The position numbers and the translations under genes were made by a program. A stretch of DNA of 64,000 nt. Origin: Palsa-504 sp963753225. Its GTDB lineage: Bacteria > Actinomycetota > Actinomycetes > Streptosporangiales > Streptosporangiaceae. The notes beneath the pieces are model-generated. The model saw only the letters and a list, made by a program, of their open reading frames with translations. It was not told the origin of the DNA and did not search any database. Of the stretch, positions 10,237 to 19,183 are shown in pieces. Position 1 is the first letter of the stretch, and every line of letters starts with the position of its first letter. The stretch spans positions 186,001-250,000 of the forward strand of contig CAVWBQ010000015.1 in assembly GCA_963753225.1 (NCBI GenBank), read 5' to 3'.

Positions 10237-12135
10237 ATGACGGCGTCATCGGCTCAGGGGCCTCCCGAGTGGGATGAGGATCCCGCTTGGTCGCGCCCGG
10301 ATCCGATGACGGCGGAGGAACGGGAGGCGTGGCTGGACCGCCTGGCCGAGGCCGATGAGCCGCCCGAAGAGGAGGGCTGGGAGGACTTCGAGCCGCTGAC
10401 CGCCGACGAGCTGGCCGAGGCCGAGATGGCGGCCGGTGACGAGCTGCTGGCGGTCGAGGCGGCCACTACCGGGCGCCGGGGACCGGGCCAGCCCGGCTCG
10501 GCGCGGGTGTTCCCCGGCCAGTCGTCCAGCCCGGCGGCGGCATTCGGGCCCGGGATGGCGCTGGATGTGCTGCCGGGCTGCGCCGCGCTGGCGGTCGCCG
10601 CCGATGCCGCCGCGGGCGACGATGACGACTTCGCCGGTGCTTCCGATGGGGAGTTGATCGGGGTGCTGTGCGCCTGGGACCGGGTCGAGGCCCACGCCGC
10701 CGCCCGCAAACTCGCCGCGGAGGCCGAGCTGATCCGCCGGAACCCGGAGCCCGGCAGCGAGCTGGCGGGCTCCGAGTTGCGGCGGATGCCGTTGATCTGG
10801 GATGAGTTCGCCACCGATCAGCTGGCCTACGCCCTGGCCGAGTCCCGCGGCCAGGCCGAGAACCTGCTGGGCATGGCCCAGGCCCTGCAGACTCACCTTC
10901 CGGGCACCATGGCCGCGTTGCTGGACGGGACGATCTCCCGGCACAAGGCCGAACTCATCGCCACCGCCACCCAGTTCCTGGACCCCGCCGAGGCTCGTGC
11001 CGCCGAGGGCAAGGTGCTTGACCGGGCCTGGCTGGCCCCCCGCAGCCTGCGCGCCGCGATCACCCGTGCGGTGATGGAGACTGCCCCGGACAAGGCGCGC
11101 AAGCGGCGCGAGGCCGCGGCAAAGGATGCCCGGGTGGAGCGGTGGGCCGAGGATTCCGGGAACGCGGCACTGATGGGCCGCGAACTGCCGCCGGATGAGG
11201 TGCTCGCGGCGGACGAGCGGATCACCGCGTGGGCAAAGGAACTGCGTACAGCCGGGCTCGAGGGCGACCAAGACCAGCTCCGCGCCCGCGCCTACCTCGA
11301 CCTGCTCCTGGGCAAAGACTCCCGGCCCCGCCACGACACTGGCGGGGCCGGCGGCGGGTCGGGGCCGGAAGGCCCGAGCGGGCCGCCAGCCGCGGGGCCG
11401 GCAGGCGGCGCGGCGCAAGGCGGGTTCGCTGGGCGGGTCACCCTGACCGTCCCGCTGACCAACCTGACCGAGATGGCCGGACGGCCTGGCGAACTCGCCG
11501 GGCTCGGCCCCATCGACCCGTGGCTGGCCCGGGACCTGGCCGCTGGGGCCGCGGCCAACCCCAAGTCGACATGGTGCGTCACCGTCACCGACAAGGACGG
11601 TCACGCCGTCGGGCACGGCTGCGCCCGGCCTGAACCCAAGGGCCACAGGAAACGCGCCGAAGCCGGCCCGCCGGGCGGAACCGGGAACCGGGACGGACCC
11701 GGGTTCAGCTTCACCCCGGCCAGCCGGGACGGACCACCCGGCGGATACGGTACCTGGATCCTGCGAACTCCCGGAGACGGGCCGGACCTGCTGGTCACCC
11801 TCGACCCGCTCACCACCCAGGACTGCGACCACCGGTTCGAAAACCGGGGCCATGATCCCGGGGTCAAGCTCCGGCACCTGTCCCAGGTGCGGCACGCCAC
11901 CTGCACCAGCCCGGTATGCCGGCGTCCCGCCGCCCAGTGCGACTTCGAGCACAACACGCCGTACGAGGCGGGCGGGCGGACATGCTTGTGTAATGGCGGC
12001 CCTAAGTGCCGGCACGACCACCGGCTCAAGCAGCACCCGAAATGGAAGGTAGACCAGCTTCCGGATGGCACCTTCCGCTGGACGACGCCGGCCGGGCGCA
12101 GCTACGACACCGAACCCACCCGGTATCCCATCTAG
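10237..12135 (+). CDS. DUF222/HNH endonuclease-domain protein (13E12 repeat family)
   Basis: This 632-residue protein fits the DUF222-HNH group known from mycobacterial REP13E12 elements. An acidic N-terminal region of about 110 residues precedes the helical DUF222 domain (about residues 140-330: LAYALAESRGQAENLLG, ISRHKAELIATAT). A Gly/Pro-rich linker follows around 370-400, then an HNH nuclease near the C-terminus (HATCTSPVCRRPAAQCDFEHNTPYE, with CRHDHRLKQHPKW). The HNH residues appear intact. The family is often repeated and linked to mobile DNA, but its role is unknown. A near-consensus promoter and the site GAAGGAGAATTT ATG fix the start. Confidence 0.88.
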   Translation: MTASSAQGPPEWDEDPAWSRPDPMTAEEREAWLDRLAEADEPPEEEGWEDFEPLTADELAEAEMAAGDELLAVEAATTGRRGPGQPGSARVFPGQSSSPAAAFGPGMALDVLPGCAALAVAADAAAGDDDDFAGASDGELIGVLCAWDRVEAHAAARKLAAEAELIRRNPEPGSELAGSELRRMPLIWDEFATDQLAYALAESRGQAENLLGMAQALQTHLPGTMAALLDGTISRHKAELIATATQFLDPAEARAAEGKVLDRAWLAPRSLRAAITRAVMETAPDKARKRREAAAKDARVERWAEDSGNAALMGRELPPDEVLAADERITAWAKELRTAGLEGDQDQLRARAYLDLLLGKDSRPRHDTGGAGGGSGPEGPSGPPAAGPAGGAAQGGFAGRVTLTVPLTNLTEMAGRPGELAGLGPIDPWLARDLAAGAAANPKSTWCVTVTDKDGHAVGHGCARPEPKGHRKRAEAGPPGGTGNRDGPGFSFTPASRDGPPGGYGTWILRTPGDGPDLLVTLDPLTTQDCDHRFENRGHDPGVKLRHLSQVRHATCTSPVCRRPAAQCDFEHNTPYEAGGRTCLCNGGPKCRHDHRLKQHPKWKVDQLPDGTFRWTTPAGRSYDTEPTRYPI

Positions 12136-12209
12136 CCACCGCAGGGATAGTCAGCAGCGGGTAACGGGGGTTACGCTTCCGTGCATCACGCTTGTGGGGA
12201 GGAGCTGTG

Positions 12210-12719
12210 ATGCCAGGGCCTGGAGATCAGACATCGGCTGCGGAAGGCCGAGACCATGGTGAGCTCCGCGCGTCTCACGCCGACCGCGAGCGGGTGGCTA
12301 GCGCCCTCAAGGCCGCGTTCGTGGAAGGCCGGCTGACCGAGGATGAACTCGACGCGCGGGTAGGCCAGGTGTACGCGTCGCGGACGTACGCCGAACTGGC
12401 CGAGGTCACCGCCGCGGTCACCGCCGACATCCCAACCGAGCTCGCCGGAGCCGGAGCCGGAGCCCGGTCCCCGCGCGACCCGTGGCGGGCGACGAAGATA
12501 GCCTGGCGGATCGAATACGCGATATTCCTGCCGGGCATCGTAACGGTCCTTCTCATCCCCGGGGGTCCCCACACCTCCGTCGCGACCGTGGTCGGCATGG
12601 CTATGTTGGTCTATCTCCTCTTCTGGATCCTCGGCGTGTCCCTGATGATCTCCTCACGGCCGCCGAAGCGTCCCGGCAAGCAGCTGCCGCCGCGGTCGGC
12701 GCCAGGCGCGGGCGGGTAA
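12210..12719 (+). CDS. DUF1707 (SHOCT-like) membrane protein
   Basis: The 169-residue protein starts with the DUF1707 module: LRASHADRERVASALKAAFVEGRLTEDELDARVGQVYASRTYAELAEVTAAV, residues about 16-70. Two transmembrane helices follow, near 105-125 (FLPGIVTVLLIPGG) and 130-152 (VVGMAMLVYLLFWILGVSLMI). DUF1707 is widespread in actinobacteria and of unknown biochemical role, possibly a protein-interaction module at the membrane. The ATG at 12210 follows GGGGAGGAG; a TTG at 12192 is rejected. A paralogue starts four bases after its stop, so the two are co-transcribed. Confidence 0.82.
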   Translation: MPGPGDQTSAAEGRDHGELRASHADRERVASALKAAFVEGRLTEDELDARVGQVYASRTYAELAEVTAAVTADIPTELAGAGAGARSPRDPWRATKIAWRIEYAIFLPGIVTVLLIPGGPHTSVATVVGMAMLVYLLFWILGVSLMISSRPPKRPGKQLPPRSAPGAGG

Positions 12720-12723
12720 CGGC

Positions 12724-13173
12724 ATGACAAGGCCGGGAAGTGAGATAGTAGCGAACGGTAAGCCCCTGCCTGTGACGTATGCCGACCGCGAGCGGGTGAT
12801 CCGCACCCTCAAGGCCGCGCTGGCGCAAGGCCGGCTGACCGAGGATGAACACGACGAGAGGACGGCACGGGCGTCCGCCTCGCGGTCCCATGCCGAGCTA
12901 GCCGCGCTCACCGCCGACCTCCCGGACGGCCTGACCGCCCTGCCGCCGCGACCCAGGGACGTCCGGATAGGCGTCGGCATGATCATCGCCGCGGCGAGCG
13001 TGCTCGCGGCCATCGTGCTGACGAACCCCGACAACTACCTGGCGTTCGTGGCCGCTCTTGGCGCCATCGTCATCCTGATCGTGGTCCCGGTCATAACCGT
13101 GGGCCTGATCATCGACGTACGGCATCAGAAGCGGTCAGGCGGGCGGCTGCCGCCGGGGCCGGCTCCCCGGTGA
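12724..13173 (+). CDS. DUF1707 membrane protein, paralogue of the preceding gene
   Basis: The 149-residue product has the same DUF1707 module as its upstream neighbour (VTYADRERVIRTLKAALAQGRLTEDEHDERTARASASRSHAELAALTADLP, about residues 15-70). Two transmembrane helices follow (GVGMIIAAASVLAAIVL and FVAALGAIVILIVVPVITVGLII), with a short basic tail. It begins four bases after the previous stop and looks like a tandem duplicate. The two may form a membrane complex, but that is inference. It is convergent with the dynamin-like gene pair. Confidence 0.82.
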   Translation: MTRPGSEIVANGKPLPVTYADRERVIRTLKAALAQGRLTEDEHDERTARASASRSHAELAALTADLPDGLTALPPRPRDVRIGVGMIIAAASVLAAIVLTNPDNYLAFVAALGAIVILIVVPVITVGLIIDVRHQKRSGGRLPPGPAPR

Positions 13174-13197
13174 TCGGGAGGCGCAGGTCCGGGGAGG

Positions 13198-15105
13198 CTA
13201 GCCGTCGCGGACAGCGGCGAGTTCGGTGCGGTAGCGCTCGTAGTCGCTGAGCTCGCGGCCGACCGGCACCACGACCAGGTCATTGGTGACGGCGGCGATC
13301 CGGGCCAGGATGTCGCGGACCGCCTGCCTGCGCTCACGATCCGCGGCGAGGACGACCATGTTCTGGCACCACGACGAGATCAGCCAGCCAAGTAGCAGCA
13401 ACGCCACCACCATGACTCCGAGCCACGGAGCCAGGGAGACGTCGTTGATCAGGGACGACTTGTGCGTCCCGCTGGCCCCCCCGCCGATCGCCAGGATCAG
13501 CACGATCCAGATCAGGCCGGCCAGCGTCAGCGCCACCAGGAGCCACTGGGCGAGCGCGATCAGCCGCCACCAGCTCGTCACCTTGTCGCGCGGCGGCAGG
13601 CCCCGGGCGACCGCCGTGCCGAGCGCCGCCTGGGCCTCGTCGGCCCGGGAGCGCGCCGCCGCCCGCACCGTCCGCGACCAGGGCTCGGGCAGCGAGCCGC
13701 CCACCTCGCTGGCGAACACGTTGATCGCGTTGTCGATGTCGGACCGCTGCGCCTGCCCGGCGTGCCCGGGGTCGCTGGCCACGAGCTTGCGGGTCGGCGC
13801 CTGGCCGCGCAGGCGCGCCGCCAGCCGGGCGGGCGGCCAGCCGATGTAGCCGGCGGCGCTGCGCTCACGCACGCCGTTCAGCGTCTCGGTCGCCGCCGCC
13901 GCGCCGGCGGCCTTCGCGAACGCCGCGGTCAGCGCGCCGGCCGGATCGGCCGGGACGTAGATCGCGGGATCCTCGGTGACCTTCTTGGCACCGTTGCCAT
14001 CCTGGGTGGCGTCTTCCCACGGCGGCCGCGCGGAGGACGCCGGGCGGGTCGGCGCCGCGCTCGTCTGCCAGGGCTGCCAGTCGGCCGCGCCGACCCGCCC
14101 GTTGCTCTCGTTCTCGCCGCCGTCGTCCAGCTCCCAGGGCGGCCGGGCCGAGGCCTCGGCGGGAGCCGGCTCCGGCGGGATCGCCGCGGAGACCGCGGCC
14201 AGCGCGGACTCCTCGGGAGGCGCCGGGGGCAGCCAGCCGGGCACCGAATCCCCGGCGTACACGGCGAACCGCTCGAGCAGGGCGTCGATGTCCGCCGCGA
14301 TCCGTTCCGCGGCGGCCTGGCGGACGGCCACCGCCCTGGCCAGCGCCCGGCGCAGCTCGTCCAGGCCGGTGCCGGCGGTCGCCGAGGTCACCAGCACGTG
14401 GGTCTCGGTCAGCCCCTCGGCGTCGAGCAGCCTGCGCAGGTCGGTCTCGCAATCGGCGGCCTGGTCGGGACTGAGCGTGTCAACCTGGTTGAGCACCACC
14501 GTGGTCACCGCGGCGTGCCCGGCCAGCGGCACCAGGTACCGCCGGTGCACGGAGGCGTCCGCGTACTTCAGCGGGTCGAGCACCCAGACCAGCATGTCGG
14601 CCATCTTGACCAGGCGGTCGACCAGCGCCGCCGAGCCGGTGACCACCGAGTCGTGGTCGGGCAGGTCGAGCAGGAGCATCCCGGTCAGCGACGCCTCGCC
14701 ATCATCGAGGGCGCTCGCCCTGGCGTAGCGGTGCCGCCGCTGCACGCCCAGCCAGTCGAGCAGCGGGGCGGCCCCCTCCATCCCCCACACGCAGGCGTGC
14801 GAGTGCTTGGTGGTCGGCCGGGTCACCCCCGCGGGCGAAAAGTTCGCCCCGGCCAGGGCGTTGAACAACGAGGACTTGCCGCTGCCGGTACCCCCGGCCA
14901 GGGCCACCACGGTGTGCGAGGCGGACATCCGCATCCGCTCGCCCGACCGCCGCAGCAGCGCTTCCGCCTCGGTGAGGAGTTCCTGGCTGAACCCTTCGGA
15001 TCCGGTCCGTGCCGATCCGATCTTGGTCAGCTCCTGGAGCGAGGTAAGCCTGGCGGGCAGCCGCGAATGCGCCAGCCCGCTCACCCCGATCGTGTTCGCT
15101 GTCAC
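13198..15105 (-). CDS. Dynamin-like/YfjP-type GTPase with two C-terminal transmembrane helices (DynB-like)
   Basis: The 635-residue protein has a GTPase domain with G1 GGTGSGKSS at residues 71-79, the G2 region VTRPTTKHS, G3 LLDLPDHDS and G4 LNQVDTLS. A Pro/Ala-rich middle follows around 290-400. Two transmembrane helices near 512-540 and 551-575 are joined by a short loop, and a basic cytosolic tail ends the protein. It overlaps the upstream GTPase as ATGA. The pair matches the two-gene dynamin-like system that supports septation in sporulating Streptomyces (DynA/DynB). Orthology is inferred from architecture and gene order. Confidence 0.75.
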   Translation of the reverse strand: MTANTIGVSGLAHSRLPARLTSLQELTKIGSARTGSEGFSQELLTEAEALLRRSGERMRMSASHTVVALAGGTGSGKSSLFNALAGANFSPAGVTRPTTKHSHACVWGMEGAAPLLDWLGVQRRHRYARASALDDGEASLTGMLLLDLPDHDSVVTGSAALVDRLVKMADMLVWVLDPLKYADASVHRRYLVPLAGHAAVTTVVLNQVDTLSPDQAADCETDLRRLLDAEGLTETHVLVTSATAGTGLDELRRALARAVAVRQAAAERIAADIDALLERFAVYAGDSVPGWLPPAPPEESALAAVSAAIPPEPAPAEASARPPWELDDGGENESNGRVGAADWQPWQTSAAPTRPASSARPPWEDATQDGNGAKKVTEDPAIYVPADPAGALTAAFAKAAGAAAATETLNGVRERSAAGYIGWPPARLAARLRGQAPTRKLVASDPGHAGQAQRSDIDNAINVFASEVGGSLPEPWSRTVRAAARSRADEAQAALGTAVARGLPPRDKVTSWWRLIALAQWLLVALTLAGLIWIVLILAIGGGASGTHKSSLINDVSLAPWLGVMVVALLLLGWLISSWCQNMVVLAADRERRQAVRDILARIAAVTNDLVVVPVGRELSDYERYRTELAAVRDG

Positions 15106-17813
15106 CTAACCGCCTCGAGCGAGAATTCCGCCTGGTAAACCCGGATGGCCGCCACGTCGTCGCAGTCCCCGGCCGCGTCGATCACCTCAACGAACCTGAC
15201 CAGCTCCTCGTCGAGCAGCAACCGGACCCGTTCGGTCAGGTCGGCCCGCGCCTTGGCCAGGATCTCGGTCAGCGTCATCGCGCCGAACACCGAGGTCAGC
15301 AGCTCCCGTGGCTCGGTGTAGACGTCACTGCCGCCGGCTTCGCCCGGCGGGACGGCCGCGGCCGTCCGGGATGCGCCCTCGGCGAGCATCGCCACCAGTA
15401 CTACCAGGCTCAGCGCTTCCTCGTCGAACGAGACGCGCCGGGCCGCGGGCCGCACGTCGTCCCCCTCGACCAGCCGGGCCAGGTGATCCTGCCACGCCCC
15501 GACCGCTCGCGCGGAACGCGGCGCCAGGCCCGGGGAGGACCGGCTGAACACGGAGGCCTGGGCGGCGTCGGCGGCGTTGATCACGTCGGCGGTCTTGATG
15601 TCCATGTCGGCCAGGTCGCCGCCGCCGCTCTGCCCGGCGGGCCCGAAGACGGACTCGAACACCTGCTTCGCGCGCACGTCGCGGGCGCGCTCGGCGGCCG
15701 CGTCCGCCAGCAGCACGGCCCCGGCGGGGTCGGCGCGCCAGCTCCCCTCGACGGCCTCCGCCGCCCGGTCCGCGACGGACACGATATGGGACTCGATGGC
15801 CGAACGGAGCGCGGTGTTCAGCGCCGCCGTCCGCGAAGGGCCGCGCCTGGCCCGCTTGCCCTTCCTGGCCACGCCCTTGGCGGCCCTGGCCCCGCCCCGG
15901 CGAGGCCGCAGCTCGCCGCCGACCATGCAGTCCTCCCAGCGCGCGAGGACCTCACCGCGGAGGAGACTGCCGTCCTTGAGGCCGATGCTGGCCTCGGCGA
16001 AGGCGTTCTCGTACGCCGTCTCTGCTACCTGCCGGAGCTGCCCCCGCAGCACGACCTGCGCCTCGACGTGCGCGGCGATGGCCGGAACCCGGGTCTTGAA
16101 CGTGTCGAGCACACCGGACATGGTCTGGGAGAGCACCGCGACCCGGCGGTCGGACCTGGCGGCGGTGTCGGCGAGCCAGTCGCGGACCGGCTGGTAGGCG
16201 TCGGGCGGGAGCATCCCGTCGATGAGCGGGGTCTCCTGGATGACAAAGCGGTCCGCCGCCGCGATCCCGTTCGCGTCGAGCATGGCGTTGAAGTGATCGA
16301 CGAGTTCGGCGCGGTAGGCCTGCGGGATCCTGGACAGGACCACGCCGAGGGAGGCCTTGCGGTCCCGGGCGTGCTGCAGGATCTCCCAGACCGGCCCGTC
16401 GGCGTACCGGCTGGCGCTGGTCATGAACAGCCACAGGTCCGAGGCATCGAGGAACTGCAAGGCGAACTCGTGGTGCGCCTGCACCACCGAGTCGATGTCC
16501 GGCGTGTCGAGTAGCGCGATGCCGCGCGGCATGCCCTCGCTGGCCGCGAGCACGAGCAGTCCATCCCGGCCGGGCCTGGCCAGGCCTTCCTGCCTGACCC
16601 GGGGCAGGGTGGGAAGGAAGTTGTTCTCGGCGAACCAGTCGATCTCGTCCGGATGGCAGGCCAGCACCGGGCTGTTCGTCGTCGGGCGGCGCACGCCGGT
16701 GGCGCTCACACGCGCGCCGACAATGCTGTTCACCAGCGTGGACTTGCCGGCACCCGTGGAGCCGACCAGGGCGACGAGGATCGGCGCGGCGGAGCGGCGC
16801 ACCCGGGGCAGCAGGTAGTCGTCGATCTGGCTGAGGAGCTTGGTGCGTTCGGTCTTGACCTCGGCGGAGCCGGCGATCTGGAAGACCAGGGGGATGGCGG
16901 CGATCCGCTTCCTGAGGTTGAGCAGGGCCGCCTCGAGCAGGCGCGCGTCGACCCTGACGTGCCCCTGGGGAGCGGCCTGGGCATCAGGGTTCCGCGCCGC
17001 GGCGGCCACTGTCGCGGGCGCGGCGGCGGCCTCTGGGACCGCCGGACGGGCAACGGGCTCGGGAACCACGACGGTCTGCGGGTGCTCGGGCGGGATGGCC
17101 GCGAACTGCTCCGTCGGCGGCTCGCCGGTCCAGGCGAGGGGCGCGTCACCCGGCGGGGGCACGGGCTGAGCGGGATCCGGGCCGGCGGCGGGACCGGGCC
17201 CTGCGTCCTCGGGCGGGATGGCCGCGAACTGCTCCGTCGGCGGCTCGCCGGGCTCGCCGGGCTCGCCGGGCTCGCCGGGCTCGGCGGGCTCGGCAGCGGC
17301 CGCAGCGGCCGCAGCGGCCTCGGAGGCCTCTGCCGCGGGGCTATTTTCCGCGGGGGCGTTTACCGCGGAGGGCGCGAGGCCGTCCGCGGTCTTGTTTTGG
17401 CCCGTATTCTCATCCCTTGCGACAACGTTATCGTTTCGATCAGGATCACCGATGTTATCCGCTTTGTCCGATTTAATCTGCTGAGACGCGAATTCCGCCC
17501 GGGACTCTTGTGACGACCGCCGTGCAGGCTCGCGGGATGACTGATCCCCGGCCGGCGACCGCGACGGCGGGGAGGAATCCGGTGCTTGCGGCACGCCGGC
17601 ATCCTGGGATGATTCCTCTGGGAGATCCGATGCGACCATCACGTGACTGTCATCCCCATTGCGCCCCCACCCCTCACCACCGCCCGTGATATCACTGGTC
17701 ACATAGGTGTCGGCAGGGTTGCCAAACTCGGCAGCGGCAACTGCGCCCGAGCCGGGCTCGACCTGTCTGCCGGCGGCAGACGCCGATGACGCTGCCACGC
17801 CCTGACCTTCCAT
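15102..17813 (-). CDS. Dynamin-like GTPase with long disordered N-terminus (DynA-like)
   Basis: The 903-residue protein starts with about 285 residues of low-complexity Ser/Ala/Pro/Glu sequence, including GEPGEP repeats and the 14-residue motif GEPPTEQFAAIPPE twice (from about 188 and 230). A GTPase domain follows with P-loop VGSTGAGKST at 350-359, TGVRRPTTNSPV (G2) and LLDTPDIDSV (G3). A long helical region with a basic patch (KGVARKGKRARRG) and no clear membrane helix completes it. It is the first gene of a pair and overlaps the membrane GTPase by four bases. A role in membrane or division remodelling is inferred from DynA/DynB. Confidence 0.72.
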   Translation of the reverse strand: MEGQGVAASSASAAGRQVEPGSGAVAAAEFGNPADTYVTSDITGGGEGWGRNGDDSHVMVASDLPEESSQDAGVPQAPDSSPPSRSPAGDQSSREPARRSSQESRAEFASQQIKSDKADNIGDPDRNDNVVARDENTGQNKTADGLAPSAVNAPAENSPAAEASEAAAAAAAAAEPAEPGEPGEPGEPGEPPTEQFAAIPPEDAGPGPAAGPDPAQPVPPPGDAPLAWTGEPPTEQFAAIPPEHPQTVVVPEPVARPAVPEAAAAPATVAAAARNPDAQAAPQGHVRVDARLLEAALLNLRKRIAAIPLVFQIAGSAEVKTERTKLLSQIDDYLLPRVRRSAAPILVALVGSTGAGKSTLVNSIVGARVSATGVRRPTTNSPVLACHPDEIDWFAENNFLPTLPRVRQEGLARPGRDGLLVLAASEGMPRGIALLDTPDIDSVVQAHHEFALQFLDASDLWLFMTSASRYADGPVWEILQHARDRKASLGVVLSRIPQAYRAELVDHFNAMLDANGIAAADRFVIQETPLIDGMLPPDAYQPVRDWLADTAARSDRRVAVLSQTMSGVLDTFKTRVPAIAAHVEAQVVLRGQLRQVAETAYENAFAEASIGLKDGSLLRGEVLARWEDCMVGGELRPRRGGARAAKGVARKGKRARRGPSRTAALNTALRSAIESHIVSVADRAAEAVEGSWRADPAGAVLLADAAAERARDVRAKQVFESVFGPAGQSGGGDLADMDIKTADVINAADAAQASVFSRSSPGLAPRSARAVGAWQDHLARLVEGDDVRPAARRVSFDEEALSLVVLVAMLAEGASRTAAAVPPGEAGGSDVYTEPRELLTSVFGAMTLTEILAKARADLTERVRLLLDEELVRFVEVIDAAGDCDDVAAIRVYQAEFSLEAVR
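17085..17251. repeat. 44-bp direct repeat pair inside the dynamin-like gene
   Basis: An identical 44-base block occurs at 17085-17128 and 17208-17251 and encodes the repeated GEPPTEQFAAIPPE motif. A 9-base microsatellite (CTCGCCGGG) follows the second copy. Confidence 0.85.
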
Positions 17814-17830
17814 CGTTGTAATGTCCTCTC

Positions 17831-17871
17831 AAAACCCCCTCGGAACCCCCAGCGGGCAGGTCAGGGGGCTT
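17831..17871 (-). terminator. Candidate terminator/attenuator between cysG and the dynamin pair
   Basis: Read on the minus strand, AAGCCCCC can pair with GGGGGTT or with a following GGGGGTTTT, giving two alternative stems with a short T-run. It lies between the end of the cob operon and the dynamin-like gene, only about 20 bases before the latter's start. It may therefore terminate cob transcripts or attenuate the GTPase pair. Confidence 0.4.
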
Positions 17872-17942
17872 CTCGGAGTCTCGTGGGGTGGGTGGGGGTC
17901 CACCAGCTTGATCGCCTTGGCACGCGGAGTTTATCCGGTTCG

Positions 17943-19172
17943 TCAGGCGGTTACATGGCGCATGAGTTCCGTGATCTCCGCGGCGACTCTCACCACGTCG
18001 CCCACAACGGCGATCGCGGGCGGCCGGACCCCCTCCTCTGCTACACGGCTTTCCACTTGTTCCAGTGTTGAGTTAATTGTGCGCTGCGTCGGCAGAGTAC
18101 CGTCTGCGATTACCGAAACGGGAGTATCCGGACTGCGTCCGTATCGCAACAGTTCGTCCGCTACCGCTCCAATGCGTTCCACCGCCATCAGCAGCACCAG
18201 TGTCCCGGAACTACCGCCGAGCAGTTCCCAGTTCACCGTAGATCGTTCGTCGCCGGGCGGGACGTGCACCGACACGACATGGAATTCCTGCGCGACGCCG
18301 CGGTGGGTCACCGGCACCCAGGCGCTGGCCGGCACGCCCACCGCGCTGGTGACGCCGGGCACGACGGTGACCGGGACCCCGGCGCGCAGGCAGGCCAGGA
18401 CCTCCTCGGCCCCCCGGCCGAACACGAACGGGTCGCCGCCCTTGAGCCGGGCCACGAAGCGGCCGGCCTGGGCGTGGCTGACCAGCGCCGCGTTGATGTG
18501 CTCCTGGGCCATGGCCCGGCCGTACGGGATCTTGCCCGCGTCGATGATCTCCACGTCGTCGCGCAGCTCGTCGAGCAGCGAGCGGGGCGCCAGCCGGTCG
18601 GTGAGCACCACGTCCGCCTCGGCGAGCAGCTGCCGCCCGCGCACCGTGATCAGCCCGGGGTCGCCGGGCCCGCCGCCGATGATCGCGACTCCACTGGGGT
18701 GGCTACGACCGTGCTTGGCGCTGAGCTGGCCTGATTGCAACCCGGCGACCAGGGAATCGCGGATCGCCGCGCTGTGCCGCGGGTCGCCGCTCAGCACGCC
18801 GACCCGGACGTCGCCGGCGCGACCCGAGGCCGGCGTCCAGGCCGCCGACGCCCCGGCGTCGTCGGCGCGGACATACCAGGTCCGCTGGACCTCGGCCGCC
18901 GCCGCGACGGCCGCGTTGACCTCGGGGTCGTCCGTGCAGGCGCAGACCAGCCAGGCTCCGGCACAATCGCCGGGCCGGTAGCCGCGCGCCTCCCAGCGAA
19001 GCCGGCCAGCCCCGGCCAGGTCCTCCAGTGACGCGGCGACCTTCGGGGATACCAGCAGCACGTCGGCACCCGCGTCGAGCAGCGCGGGCACTCGCCGGGA
19101 CGCGACCGCTCCCCCGCCGACGACGACGACACGGCGGCCCTCCAGGCGGAGCCCCAGCAGGTACGGATCCAT
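17943..19172 (-). CDS. cysG: Siroheme synthase-type fusion: precorrin-2 dehydrogenase domain + uroporphyrinogen-III C-methyltransferase
   Basis: The 409-residue protein fuses two modules. Residues 1 to about 150 form a Met8p/CysG-N-like NAD-binding domain (VVVVGGGAVASRRVPALL). Residues about 160-409 form the SAM uroporphyrinogen-III methyltransferase (VAIIGGGPGDPGLITVRG, LKGGDPFVFGRGAEE, VVPGVTSAVGVPA). The methyltransferase makes precorrin-2, the entry to cobalamin and siroheme. The N-terminal half can oxidise it to sirohydrochlorin, the substrate of the adjacent CbiX. It is the last gene of the cob operon, 11 bases after the cobT fusion. A separate sirohydrochlorin ferrochelatase domain is not seen. 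Confidence 0.93.
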   Translation of the reverse strand: MDPYLLGLRLEGRRVVVVGGGAVASRRVPALLDAGADVLLVSPKVAASLEDLAGAGRLRWEARGYRPGDCAGAWLVCACTDDPEVNAAVAAAAEVQRTWYVRADDAGASAAWTPASGRAGDVRVGVLSGDPRHSAAIRDSLVAGLQSGQLSAKHGRSHPSGVAIIGGGPGDPGLITVRGRQLLAEADVVLTDRLAPRSLLDELRDDVEIIDAGKIPYGRAMAQEHINAALVSHAQAGRFVARLKGGDPFVFGRGAEEVLACLRAGVPVTVVPGVTSAVGVPASAWVPVTHRGVAQEFHVVSVHVPPGDERSTVNWELLGGSSGTLVLLMAVERIGAVADELLRYGRSPDTPVSVIADGTLPTQRTINSTLEQVESRVAEEGVRPPAIAVVGDVVRVAAEITELMRHVTA

Positions 19173-19183
19173 GATTCCTTCGC

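Noticed and set aside
10052..10240. 62-residue frame before the DUF222 gene
   Set aside because: It covers the AT-rich promoter and ends at the start of the real gene. No ribosome site.
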